From the NCBI GenBank assembly GCA_903854335.1, contig CAINVY010000007.1:1-64000 (forward strand): a stretch of 64,000 bases of DNA. The letters are read 5' to 3'. The notes beneath the pieces were generated by a model. That model saw nothing but the letters and a program-made list of their open reading frames with translations, ran no database searches and was not told the DNA's origin. This DNA is from an uncultured Candidatus Peregrinibacteria bacterium. Lineage in GTDB: Bacteria > Patescibacteriota > Gracilibacteria > Peribacterales > Peribacteraceae. Positions within the stretch are counted from its first letter, which is position 1. Each line of letters opens with the position of its first letter. This document shows positions 10,199-18,602 of the stretch, in pieces. Both the position numbers and the translations under genes were made by a program.

Positions 10199-11356
10199 AT
10201 GAAATTCTCCTGTTCAACACACGATCTTCTTCAAGCGCTTCACCTCGTGAGCAGGGCGATCGGCAGTCAGCAGGCACTCCCCATTCTGGGGAATGTTCTT
10301 CTCGAAGCGGAAGGCAGGAGATGCACGGTGAGCGCGACGGATCTGGAACTTTCCATCATCACCACATTCGATGCGCGAATTGAAAATGAAGGATCCATCA
10401 CCATTCCCGCGAAAGCGATTCTCAACTTCGCTCAGTACAACAACGATCCGGAAGTTCTCCTAGAAACAAGCGAGGGAACGCAACTTCGTTGCACTTCCAA
10501 GCATGCCAGAACCATGATTTCCGGAGAAGCCGCCAGCGAGTATCCGACGATCACCGCCGTTGATCGCCTCACATCCTTCTCTCTCAAGGCGGAACCCTTC
10601 CTCCAAGCGCTCCACCTCGTGACCTTCGCCTCCGCGAAATCCACACTCCGGCCGGTGCTCTCGGGAGTGTCTTTTCTGCAAGAGAAAGACAAACTCACGC
10701 TTGTCGCCACGGATAGTTACCGACTCTCGGAATACATTCTTGAGACGAAGGGAAATGGTTCCGCCGTCTCGTGCATCATTCCCACGAAAATTCTCGATGA
10801 ACTACGCAGTATTCTCAGTGCGAGCCTGAAGAAACCCGAAGAAAAAGAACAAGAGGGAGAAGCGACAGAGAAGAAGGTGCCTGAAATCGAAGTCTTCCTC
10901 AGTAAGCAGCAGATCGAGATGCACTACGGGAATGTGCGGCTGCTCTCGCGTCTCATCGACGGAAAGTTCCCCGATTACAAGCAGATCCTCCCAAAGGAGA
11001 CGAAGACCTCCGTCCTCTTCCCCACGCGCGAGCTCCTACTTGTCGTGAAACGCATGCACTACTTCGCGAAGGAGATGAACAACACGCTCACCTTTCACTG
11101 CGAGAAGAGTCAGACGAAGATCACGACTCCTCAGACACAGGCGGGTAAGGACGAGGCGGAAGTGCAGGCGGAGGCGACCGGCGGCAGTAACAAGATCGCG
11201 CTCTCCTCGAGCTACCTCCTGGATTTCCTCTCCCACATCGACGGGGAGGTGGTCGAGATGAAGGTGATCGATGCGCTGCATCCGGCTCTCTTCACGTTGT
11301 CGGGGAACCCGCAATTTCTTCACCTCATCATGCCGCTGCGGCTGCAGGAGGAATGA
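10199..11356 (+). CDS. dnaN: DNA polymerase III beta sliding clamp
   Basis: A 385-residue protein with the three-domain clamp pattern: KFSCSTHDLLQALHLVSRAIG at the N-terminus, VSATDLELSI, LRPVLSGVSF, LVATDSYRLSE, and the C-terminal LPLRLQ-type end (IMPLRLQEE). It encircles DNA and tethers DnaE, also encoded in this window. Two charged insertions are unusual: a Lys/Glu-rich stretch at about 208-228 and an Ala/Glu/Gln-rich one at about 310-330, both likely surface loops. It lies directly downstream of the candidate oriC, on the strand leaving the origin. Confidence 0.97.
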   Translation: MKFSCSTHDLLQALHLVSRAIGSQQALPILGNVLLEAEGRRCTVSATDLELSIITTFDARIENEGSITIPAKAILNFAQYNNDPEVLLETSEGTQLRCTSKHARTMISGEAASEYPTITAVDRLTSFSLKAEPFLQALHLVTFASAKSTLRPVLSGVSFLQEKDKLTLVATDSYRLSEYILETKGNGSAVSCIIPTKILDELRSILSASLKKPEEKEQEGEATEKKVPEIEVFLSKQQIEMHYGNVRLLSRLIDGKFPDYKQILPKETKTSVLFPTRELLLVVKRMHYFAKEMNNTLTFHCEKSQTKITTPQTQAGKDEAEVQAEATGGSNKIALSSSYLLDFLSHIDGEVVEMKVIDALHPALFTLSGNPQFLHLIMPLRLQEE

Positions 11357-11408
11357 GACGAGAAAGGGTTGTGTTGGTTGTTGGCTGCCGGAAGAGGCGA
11401 GATTGGGA

Positions 11409-11436
11409 TTGATATATATATATTCTGTTGTATAAT
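11409..11436 (+). promoter_or_regulatory. Strong sigma-70-like promoter
   Basis: TTGATA (11409-11414), 16 bp, TATAAT (11431-11436), 25 bases upstream of the ATG at 11462. It predicts a leader of about 18 nt without a Shine-Dalgarno. Confidence 0.75.
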
Positions 11437-11461
11437 AGAGTCAACATTCCGAAACACACAT

Positions 11462-12448
11462 ATGCAAACCGTCTCTACCCGCAAAGTTGCTCCTGTACTC
11501 ATCGGGCTTCTCCTTGTTGCAGGAACTGCCGCAGTCTTCCTCAGAGGATCCATGCTCACAGCAAGCCTGACCCCCACTGTTTCGCCCGGAACCGCGAGCG
11601 GGTTCACCTTGGAGGATATTTGGAGCAAGATCGCGAACAACACCTACACGGCTGTGAGCGGTCATGCGGCTATGGCGCCGTCGGATACGCCAAGCTCCCC
11701 GACGCTGCGGCACACGGTGGATCAGATTTTCCAAGCCATTCCCACTCTTTCCTCTGGCAGCATCAAATCTGGCGTGGCGTACTTCGGCGTCACGGGAGCG
11801 TACCCGTCCGCTGCGTATCCTCTCCCGACGACGGGCTCTACGGGCACCCCGGCCACCACTTCCAACATCCTCTCCAATTACTTCGCTCTCTCCACGACCG
11901 GCGCAGTGCTCCAAGGCTCCGCCACGGCAGGCGGCCCTCCGTACCCTTCCTGTGCTCCTTCGGGAACGTATCCTACTAACACTGATAACTGCGCCGCGAC
12001 CTCCGGATCTCACTACTCCTTCGCAACGGACGCCAACGGTGTTCTCGAAGTCGCGGATTCCGCCACCAATCTCATCTGGGCGAAGTGCCCTCTTGGCCAG
12101 ACGGGCGATGACTGTTCCGGCGGTTCCACGCTTAATGCCACTCTCGACGGCTCCGACAGTAATCCTTCGGCGGAGGCTGACTGCGAGGCTCTCAACACAG
12201 GTGGCGTCACAGGTTGGAGACTCCCGACGATTGCGGAACTTTCCAGTATCGTCGATTACAATCATTCACAACCCGCTATCAATAGAACCTATTTCCCCAA
12301 TACTCCTGCCGACGACTACTTCTGGTCATCCTCACCCTACGTCGATTACCCGGGTAACTTCTGGCTCGTGAACTTCTACGACGGCGGTACGCTCAACGAC
12401 GACCCGAGCTATACCATCGATGTACGTTGTGTGCGCCCGGCAATGTAA
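11462..12448 (+). CDS. Secreted DUF1566 (Lcl-type C-terminal domain) protein
   Basis: A 328-residue protein with an N-terminal membrane/signal segment (VAPVLIGLLLVAGTAAVFL) and a Thr/Ser/Pro-rich middle. The C-terminal module has TNLIWAKCPLGQ, WRLPTIAELSSIVDY, FWSSSPY and VRCVRP, the hallmarks of DUF1566. That domain occurs in surface and fimbrial-type proteins with a lectin-like fold; binding targets are unknown. The start at 11462 is chosen because it follows a strong promoter and begins the hydrophobic leader; in-frame codons upstream overlap that promoter. Four cysteines in the last 150 residues could form disulfides outside the cell. Confidence 0.85.
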   Translation: MQTVSTRKVAPVLIGLLLVAGTAAVFLRGSMLTASLTPTVSPGTASGFTLEDIWSKIANNTYTAVSGHAAMAPSDTPSSPTLRHTVDQIFQAIPTLSSGSIKSGVAYFGVTGAYPSAAYPLPTTGSTGTPATTSNILSNYFALSTTGAVLQGSATAGGPPYPSCAPSGTYPTNTDNCAATSGSHYSFATDANGVLEVADSATNLIWAKCPLGQTGDDCSGGSTLNATLDGSDSNPSAEADCEALNTGGVTGWRLPTIAELSSIVDYNHSQPAINRTYFPNTPADDYFWSSSPYVDYPGNFWLVNFYDGGTLNDDPSYTIDVRCVRPAM

Positions 12449-12518
12449 ATTTGAGCATTTCGTGATTGGAATCATTTGGTTATTTACTCTCTGGTTCAGC
12501 AACATTTCTCTCCTCGCT

Positions 12519-13325
12519 ATGAACTCCCGCATCCTCCTCACCGCCTCTCTCGTAGTCACGGGCATGCTCCTGGCCACTCCCGCTTTTGCGTCTGCAATCG
12601 ACGGAACTATCAATCAGACAAATCACTATACTTGGAGCGATACGTTTGGTTGGATCGATTTCAGGGCAACGGGAGGTGATGTGCATGTGACGGATACGGG
12701 ACTCACGGGTTATGCCTGGAACGAGAAGACGGGATGGATTTCTCTCAACTGCACCAATGGATCGAACACCTGCACGACTATCAATTTCGGCGTCGCCAAT
12801 GACGGCAACGGTCATCTTTCCGGCAAAGCCTGGAGCCAGACTGTGGGATACATCGACTTCGCTCCGACAGGCGGCGGCGTGACGATTGATAGCAGCGGCA
12901 ACTTCTCCGGTTACGCATGGGGGGATAAGGTCGGGTGGATCTCCTTCAATTGCGGCAATGGCGGAGGCTCCTGCACGATTCCGTACAACGTCTCGACGGA
13001 CTGGGTGCCGCAGAGCGCAAGGTCGTCCTCTTCTTCGTCCAGCGAATCATCGTCGAGTTCCAGTTCCGCCAAGATTGTGAACGGCGGCGGAGGAGGAAAT
13101 CGCGGAACGACGGGTGGCACGAACCACACAACACTCGGAACGCCGGGGAAGCCTTCCGTGAAGGGCAATATTCAAAATCTCACCTCTTCATCCAGATCGT
13201 CTTCGACGATGTCTTCCAAGCCTCTCCAGATCACTCCGGCTGAGCGCGCTCTCCTACGGAAACAGAAACGTGCTACGGTTTCTTCCTCTTCAGTGCAACA
13301 CTCATCTGTGGGCCGGAAATCGTAG
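12519..13325 (+). CDS. Secreted repeat protein with four W-x4-G-[WY]-I units and Ser-rich tail
   Basis: A 268-residue protein: signal peptide ending near TPAFASA, then four related units, YTWSDTFGWIDF, GYAWNEKTGWISLNC, GKAWSQTVGYIDF and GYAWGDKVGWISFNC (about residues 38-145). Units 2 and 4 end in Asn-Cys and are followed by a second Cys (NTC, GSC), so each may close a small disulfide loop. A poly-Ser linker follows (about 168-185), then a Gly-rich and basic tail with no membrane anchor. It is probably a surface or secreted protein; I do not recognise a function. Upstream is 70 bp of spacer after the DUF1566 gene, so the two may be co-expressed. Confidence 0.75.
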   Translation: MNSRILLTASLVVTGMLLATPAFASAIDGTINQTNHYTWSDTFGWIDFRATGGDVHVTDTGLTGYAWNEKTGWISLNCTNGSNTCTTINFGVANDGNGHLSGKAWSQTVGYIDFAPTGGGVTIDSSGNFSGYAWGDKVGWISFNCGNGGGSCTIPYNVSTDWVPQSARSSSSSSSESSSSSSSAKIVNGGGGGNRGTTGGTNHTTLGTPGKPSVKGNIQNLTSSSRSSSTMSSKPLQITPAERALLRKQKRATVSSSSVQHSSVGRKS

Positions 13326-13380
13326 GAGCTATGAGCAGGAGATGGATGATGGAGAGATGCAGACAGAGTGGAACGGCACA

Positions 13381-13418
13381 TTGACATATTTAAGTAGATT
13401 CAGTATAAAAACTATAAT
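13381..13418 (+). promoter_or_regulatory. Near-consensus promoter (TTGACA-17-TATAAA)
   Basis: TTGACA (13381-13386), exactly 17 bp, TATAAA (13404-13409), with a second TATAAT at 13413-13418. It is the best -35/-10 pair in the window and drives the small unknown gene at 13434. Confidence 0.8.
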
Positions 13419-13433
13419 TTTTAATATTCTCCT

Positions 13434-13910
13434 ATGTCAGATTCACCCGAGGATCTTCAGATTGGCGGTTACGACCATCCGTTGGATGACTTGGTCGTTC
13501 CCGCAGCGCAGGCCGACGCAGCCGTCGCGAAAGAGCGCGGCCACAGTGTCATCGGCGTGTCGTATCTTATGGAGCAGCTGTACCGAGAGCCATGGGATGA
13601 ACATCGTTTCCGCGCCATGCTCAGGACGCTCGATGATGCCGATTTCCAGTATTTAAAACTACAACTCGGCGGATATTTTTTATTGTCGGATTCCCAGAGG
13701 GCGCCTCGGATCAATTACGGTGTGGATAAGTCGAGTCTGACGTCGAAAGAACGGGTGCAGATGACGTGCAATGCCGTGAAGAGAACCATGTTCAATGTCG
13801 TGGGGAAATGGGTTGCCCCCGAGCCGGCGCATCCGCTTGATCTCGATGGGATGGGGCTGCTGATAGATCAAGAGCATGAATGGCGACTTGCGAAACAACG
13901 GATGTCCTAA
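13434..13910 (+). CDS. Hypothetical protein, 158 aa, highly promoted
   Basis: A soluble, acidic protein without signal peptide or membrane segment. Helices are likely over most of its length (for example YLMEQLYREPWDEHRFRAML). I recognise no domain. Expression is probably strong, given the near-consensus promoter just upstream. It stands alone between the WGW-repeat protein and mfd. Confidence 0.65.
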   Translation: MSDSPEDLQIGGYDHPLDDLVVPAAQADAAVAKERGHSVIGVSYLMEQLYREPWDEHRFRAMLRTLDDADFQYLKLQLGGYFLLSDSQRAPRINYGVDKSSLTSKERVQMTCNAVKRTMFNVVGKWVAPEPAHPLDLDGMGLLIDQEHEWRLAKQRMS

Positions 13911-13979
13911 GAAGTTGATGGAGCGTGAAATTCCGCAGCCCTTTTGCGATGAGGGTAGAAAAGGCGCTTTGGCGAGAGA

Positions 13980-14008
13980 TTGTTTTTTGTCTCAATTTCT
14001 TCTATGCT
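13980..14008 (+). promoter_or_regulatory. mfd promoter
   Basis: TTGTTT (13980-13985), 17 bp, TATGCT (14003-14008). It leaves a leader of about 95 nt before the mfd ATG, one of the few long leaders in the window; I see no conserved RNA motif in it. Confidence 0.6.
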
Positions 14009-14110
14009 GTAGGCAGATCGGTCTGTGGAAGAAGGCGTCTTTTTCCAACGTACATTCCTCCCGCGCAGGTTTTTCTGTGAGGGGGGCAATCACCGGCACT
14101 TCGAAAGCGC

Positions 14111-17100
14111 ATGAAACCATCACTTCTCCTTGGGAACACAACGCATCGGGAGCTCGCAGAGCTTCTGAGGGCAAAACACGAGCTCACGATTTCAGGGGCC
14201 AGTAACGAGACCGCCAAAGCATTGCTCCTGAGCCATCTCCTCTCCTTCCGCCCGCAAGCGACACTTCTCGTGACGCAGAATGCGGGAGGTGCGGAAGCGC
14301 TGCAGCACTGGTTGAAATTCTTCGAGACGCAGACGCATACGCTCATGCCTGTGAAGGATGAGGACGGGAATATTCTTCACGATCGGTTGCAGGTCTTCCT
14401 CACCTTCATGCAGGCGAAGAGTGGCAACGAGGAAGAGTGCGCCGTGTTCGTGTGCGAGCGCGCGACGTGGGATGAGGAATTTCCGTCCTTCGCGGAACTG
14501 GAGAAGGAGAAGCTGACGCTTAAAGTCGGGAAGGACATGCCGTTCACCGCCTTCGTGGAAGATCTCATCGCGCGCGGTTACTCGCATGGGGAGGATCTCT
14601 ACCTCAAGCCCGGAGAATACCGCCGTATCGGCGATACGCTCGACATTTTCCCCATCCAAACGCTTCATCCCTGGCGGGTTGCATTCGATTTCGACACTGT
14701 CTCTCAGATTCTTGTTGTGGATAAGAATGACTTGTCTCAAACATCCGAGGGCGGAAAAACACTCGACATTTTCCCCGCGCGCTTCGATCGCACGGAGGCA
14801 CTCGCCAGACAGATGCCCCCGGGCTCGCTTCTGGTGCTCGATGATCAGGATGACGTCGCCACGTTGCCGAACACCGCCACGCTCCACTTCACGGCGTTTC
14901 CGGAGTCGATGGAGAACCACGCACACCTGCGCTATCTCTCCGTTCTGAAGTTTTACACGCTGACGGATTTTCTCAACGACGTGCGCGACAAGCTCTCGCA
15001 GGAGTGGGTGCTCCTCGTCGTGACGAAGCGTGGGAAGGAGTTGCAGGCCATCCTCCATGAGGAGCATATCGCCTCGCACGAGCACGAGCGCCATCCGGGG
15101 GCGGTCACGTTGATTCCGGCCCATGAGGACGATCTGCTCCCCCACTCTCTCCAGAATCCCGATCTCAAGTGCGCACGTCTGACCGCTCGGGAAATCTTCT
15201 CCCTGCGCAAGGGGGGCAAGCAGCGCAGCGTCTCCAAGCTCGCGCTGGATTTCGTGACGTCCTTGCAGCCGGGGGATTACGTCGTGCATATGGATCATGG
15301 GATCGGCCACTTCGAGGGCATGACGCAGAAGGTCATCGATGATGTGCCGCGCGAGTATCTGGAGCTCACCTATGCGGACAACGACAAGCTCTTCATTCCC
15401 GTCGATCAAGCCGACAAACTCAGCAAGTTCGTGCATGAGGAGGGCGAGGAGCCGACGCTTAACCGTCTCGGCACGATCGAGTGGAAGCGTGTGACGGAGA
15501 AGATGCGCGCCGAGACGAAAGAAATCGCGAAGGAACTTCTCGCGCTCTACGCCAAGCGTGCGCGCAGCAAAGGATTTGCATTCCCTGAGGACGTCGAGAC
15601 GCAGCGCAAGTTTGAAGAGGCATTCCCCTACGAGGAAACGCCCGGCCAACGCGCCGCGATCGCCGATCTCAAGAAAGACATGGAGCGCGATCAACCGATG
15701 GACCGTCTCATCTGCGGCGATGTGGGATTCGGGAAGACGGAGGTGGCGATGCGCGCGGCGTTCAAGGCCGTGTCGGCGGGCAAGCAGGTCGCCGTCGTTG
15801 CTCCTATTACCATTCTTGCCGATCAGCACTATCACACCTTCGTGGATCGCATGAAGAATTTCGGCGTGAAGATCGAAATGCTCAGCCGCTTCCGCACTGC
15901 CTCCGAGCAGCAGGCGATCTTGGAAAAGCTGAGGAAGGGCGATATCCACATCATTATCGGGACGCACCGCCTGCTCCAAAATGACGTGAAATTCCTCAAC
16001 CTCGGTCTCGTCATCATCGACGAAGAGCAGCGGTTCGGCGTGAAGCAGAAAGAGAAGTTCAAGCAGATGCGTGCGAACGTCGACATCCTGACGCTCACCG
16101 CGACGCCGATCCCCCGAACACTCAATCTCGGACTCCATAAATTGCGCGACATCACGACGATTACAACGCCGCCTCCGGGCCGCCTCCCGATCATCACCGA
16201 AGTGCGCAAGTACTCCGATGAACTCACGCGTCAGGCGATTCTCTTTGAGATCAAGCGCGGCGGACAGTGCTTCGTCCTGCACAACCGCGTCGAGACGATC
16301 GATGCATTCTGCGACAAACTCCGGCGTCTCATTCCGGAGGCGAAATTTGTCGTGGGGCACGGACAGCTCTCCCCCGATCAACTCGAGAAGCGAATTCTGG
16401 AGTTCAAAGAAGGCCGCGCGGACGTCCTCGTTTCCTCCACGATCATCGAGAACGGCATCGATCTTCCGCGCGCCAACACTCTCATCGTCAACGAAGCCGA
16501 GCGGTTCGGTTTGGCGCAGCTGTATCAGCTCCGCGGGCGCGTCGGTCGAAGCAAATTGCAGGCGTTCGCGTACTTTCTCTACCACACGCAACGCCTAAAG
16601 GATGACGCCAAGAAGCGCCTCAAAGCCATCGTGGAAGCGTGCGAACTCGGGAGCGGGTTCCAGGTCGCCATGCGCGATCTCGAGATCCGCGGCGCGGGCG
16701 AGATTCTCGGCGCGAGCCAGTCGGGCACAATGCAGACGGTCGGCATCAGTCACTATCTGCGCATGCTCAAACACGCGGTCGACGATCTCAAGAGCGGAGG
16801 GAAGGAGGGGGAGGAATTCGAGGAGCAGGTGGAGATCTCTCTGCCGATCGACGCGTTCATTCCGTCGTTCTACATCCCCGATGAGCAGGAGAAGATTTCC
16901 GTGTACCAGAAGCTCGCGGGAAGCGAAGAGGAAGACGTACTGAAGGAGTTCGAGGCGGATCTGAAAGACGAGTACGGCCCTCTTCCGCCGCAGGTGCTCC
17001 ATCTCTTTTCCATCCTTCGCTTGAAGTTGGCGTGCAAGACGAGCGGCGTGATCCGCGTGAAGGCCGAGGATGGTGGCAGGGACGATCGCGAAATCGTGCT

Positions 17101-17335
17101 GACACTCAGCCCCCGCGTGACGGCGCAGGAAATCATGCAGCTGCTCAGTGTGAATCCGAAGTGGAAGATCAGCGGATCGATGCTGCGAGTGTCCGAGCGC
17201 GTGCTGCGAGACTTTGCAAAAGGCGGCGACATGATTGCCGAACTGACGCGGCAGGTGGCGCTCCTTAAGCGCGAGAAGAAAGCGGGGAAGGGCAAAAAGA
17301 AGGAGGAAAGCGATGAAACGGAGCCATCGGCGTGA
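14111..17335 (+). CDS. mfd: Transcription-repair coupling factor
   Basis: Mfd removes stalled RNA polymerase and recruits UvrA. The 1074-residue protein has a UvrB-homology N-terminus (LRAKHELTISGASN), a CarD-like RNA polymerase-interacting region (PGDYVVHMDHGIGHFEG, about 385), then superfamily 2 helicase motifs: Walker A GDVGFGKTE, DEEQRFGVKQKE, LTATPIPRTL, and motifs V/VI STIIENGIDLPRANTLI and QLRGRVGRS. A C-terminal TRCF domain follows. It is slightly shorter than E. coli Mfd (1148 aa), with the reduction mostly N-terminal. The tail is Lys/Glu-rich. Confidence 0.97.
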   Translation: MKPSLLLGNTTHRELAELLRAKHELTISGASNETAKALLLSHLLSFRPQATLLVTQNAGGAEALQHWLKFFETQTHTLMPVKDEDGNILHDRLQVFLTFMQAKSGNEEECAVFVCERATWDEEFPSFAELEKEKLTLKVGKDMPFTAFVEDLIARGYSHGEDLYLKPGEYRRIGDTLDIFPIQTLHPWRVAFDFDTVSQILVVDKNDLSQTSEGGKTLDIFPARFDRTEALARQMPPGSLLVLDDQDDVATLPNTATLHFTAFPESMENHAHLRYLSVLKFYTLTDFLNDVRDKLSQEWVLLVVTKRGKELQAILHEEHIASHEHERHPGAVTLIPAHEDDLLPHSLQNPDLKCARLTAREIFSLRKGGKQRSVSKLALDFVTSLQPGDYVVHMDHGIGHFEGMTQKVIDDVPREYLELTYADNDKLFIPVDQADKLSKFVHEEGEEPTLNRLGTIEWKRVTEKMRAETKEIAKELLALYAKRARSKGFAFPEDVETQRKFEEAFPYEETPGQRAAIADLKKDMERDQPMDRLICGDVGFGKTEVAMRAAFKAVSAGKQVAVVAPITILADQHYHTFVDRMKNFGVKIEMLSRFRTASEQQAILEKLRKGDIHIIIGTHRLLQNDVKFLNLGLVIIDEEQRFGVKQKEKFKQMRANVDILTLTATPIPRTLNLGLHKLRDITTITTPPPGRLPIITEVRKYSDELTRQAILFEIKRGGQCFVLHNRVETIDAFCDKLRRLIPEAKFVVGHGQLSPDQLEKRILEFKEGRADVLVSSTIIENGIDLPRANTLIVNEAERFGLAQLYQLRGRVGRSKLQAFAYFLYHTQRLKDDAKKRLKAIVEACELGSGFQVAMRDLEIRGAGEILGASQSGTMQTVGISHYLRMLKHAVDDLKSGGKEGEEFEEQVEISLPIDAFIPSFYIPDEQEKISVYQKLAGSEEEDVLKEFEADLKDEYGPLPPQVLHLFSILRLKLACKTSGVIRVKAEDGGRDDREIVLTLSPRVTAQEIMQLLSVNPKWKISGSMLRVSERVLRDFAKGGDMIAELTRQVALLKREKKAGKGKKKEESDETEPSA

Positions 17336-17358
17336 GTTGTCAATTTTCAAAGATCTTG

Positions 17359-17364
17359 TAGTAT
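17359..17364 (+). promoter_or_regulatory. -10 element 9 nt from the start codon
   Basis: TAGTAT at 17359-17364 precedes the ATG at 17374 by 9 bases, implying a transcript that starts at or within a few bases of the start codon. Confidence 0.45.
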
Positions 17365-17373
17365 AGCAAACCA

Positions 17374-17718
17374 ATGGCAGTCGATCCTTCCTCTCCCGAA
17401 GTCATTGCCCTCTATAGGAGCCCCTTTAAGTTCGGGCAAGATGTTTTAGCCTGCGCCTCTGTCAGTGATCATCGTGGTTCTTTTCATGGGACATTTGAGC
17501 AAATCGCCTCGGGTCTTGTAGCGGCCATTAAATCGGGTGATTTTCAAATGGGCACGAAGAAAACATTACGCATCACGACGATAGGGCGAAAGACTAGTTC
17601 TATGCGGGCAGGGCCCGAATGTCTTCCTTGGAATGAAGTCGAGTGCATTCGGAATTTAATGAAACAATTGCTTGAGTCGGCTAGTCCGGATGGGCGTCCT
17701 TCCATTAAGATCATTTAG
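17374..17718 (+). CDS. Hypothetical protein, 114 aa
   Basis: Small soluble protein with no signal peptide, membrane segment or recognised motif. It lies between mfd and a lipoprotein nuclease with its own probable promoter. The sequence is locally less GC-rich than mfd, which may point to recent acquisition; this is impression only. The open frame plus a well-placed -10 make it a plausible gene. Confidence 0.5.
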   Translation: MAVDPSSPEVIALYRSPFKFGQDVLACASVSDHRGSFHGTFEQIASGLVAAIKSGDFQMGTKKTLRITTIGRKTSSMRAGPECLPWNEVECIRNLMKQLLESASPDGRPSIKII

Positions 17719-17835
17719 GTTCTTCTAGGCGATAGAACGCATTTCTCTGCTGCTCCCATTGGAATATTGGATGTCGTGATGTTTTGCAGTTTTCATCATC
17801 CTTTTTTGGTGAAAAATCTTCATCACACTTGGGCC

Positions 17836-18309
17836 ATGCGCATTCTCGCCTCCCTCCTCTTTTCTCTCTGTCTTGTCTCCTGTGCGCCAACCCATGCGCG
17901 TGTCGTCTCCGTTATTGACGGCGATACGTATGTCGTGCGCCTTCAAAACGGTGATCAAGAGAATGTGCGCGTAATCGGCATCGATACACCGGAGACGGTC
18001 GATCCGAGAAAGCCGGTCGGATGCTATGGACCTGAGGCGAGTGCGGAAGCCAAGCATTTGCTTGCGGACAAAGACGTCACTCTTACGTCGAAGGCAGACG
18101 AGAATCGTGACAAGTATCACCGGCTCCTTCGCTATGTATCTCTCGCAGGACAAGACGTCGGCGCATTTCTTATCCGCCAGGGATTTGCGCGAGCGTATGA
18201 TTACTTCCCACATCCTCGTCTGCATCAGTACGATGCGCTTCAGGCGCAGGCGAAAGCCGAAGGGAAGGGGCTGTGGGGTGTGTGCGGAAGAGGTCGGGAG
18301 AAGAGTTGA
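17836..18309 (+). CDS. Lipoprotein thermonuclease (SNase family)
   Basis: A 157-residue staphylococcal-nuclease-fold protein. VVSVIDGDTYVV, RVIGIDTPE, the Cys/Tyr/Gly segment CYGPEASAEAK and DKYHRLLRYV carry the calcium and catalytic residues (Asp, Arg, Glu, Arg). The N-terminus is a lipoprotein signal peptide with lipobox LVSC, so the enzyme is probably anchored to the outer face of the membrane. It likely degrades extracellular DNA or RNA, useful to an organism that scavenges nucleotides. The ATG at 17836 is chosen because it starts the signal peptide; the frame is open from 17767. Confidence 0.9.
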   Translation: MRILASLLFSLCLVSCAPTHARVVSVIDGDTYVVRLQNGDQENVRVIGIDTPETVDPRKPVGCYGPEASAEAKHLLADKDVTLTSKADENRDKYHRLLRYVSLAGQDVGAFLIRQGFARAYDYFPHPRLHQYDALQAQAKAEGKGLWGVCGRGREKS

Positions 18310-18350
18310 TCGACGTGGGCGATGAGGAGGCTCTAGTCAGCGTGATGGTT

Positions 18351-18369
18351 CCCTTCGTCAGGCTCAGGG
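18351..18369. repeat. Short repeat CCCTTCGTCAGGCTCAGGG
   Basis: Imperfect palindrome of the CCTTCG-ACAGGCTCAGG type, which I recall as a frequent intergenic repeat in diverse bacteria. It lies 38 bp ahead of the larger structured repeat at 18406. Confidence 0.45.
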
Positions 18370-18405
18370 CAGGCTGTGGCCCGCTTATCTTTGCAGTTTC
18401 TGACT

Positions 18406-18473
18406 GTGTCAGCCTGAGGTGCCCCGCGCATGCGGGGCCACGAAGGCAACGCGCGGGCACCTCACCATGACAC
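18406..18473 (+). repeat. Structured repeat, copy A (conserved arms, variable inner hairpin)
   Basis: The arms GTGTCAGCCTGAGGTG and GCACCTCACCATGACAC are partly complementary (GTGTCA/TGACAC and GAGGTGC/GCACCTC), so the unit folds on itself. Inside are a GC hairpin CCCCGC-gcat-GCGGGG (18422-18437), the conserved core CCACGAAGGC and a variable segment. An inverted copy with the same arms and core but a different inner hairpin lies at 38924-38996. Confidence 0.8.
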
Positions 18474-18602
18474 GCTTGCCCTATTCTCTGTGAGATCGGA
18501 ACGTTTTTTTCCGCTTAGATAAGAGCGAAACGCCGTTATGGAGTTTTCAGAGATTCCATCAGGCCTCCCTGGATTCCTCACCTCATTGCATCATGCGTTC
18601 CT

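Noticed and set aside
14192-16591. 799-codon open frame opposite mfd
   Set aside because: Antisense shadow of a GC-rich gene: charged, low-complexity translation, no motif, and the plus strand is unambiguously mfd.
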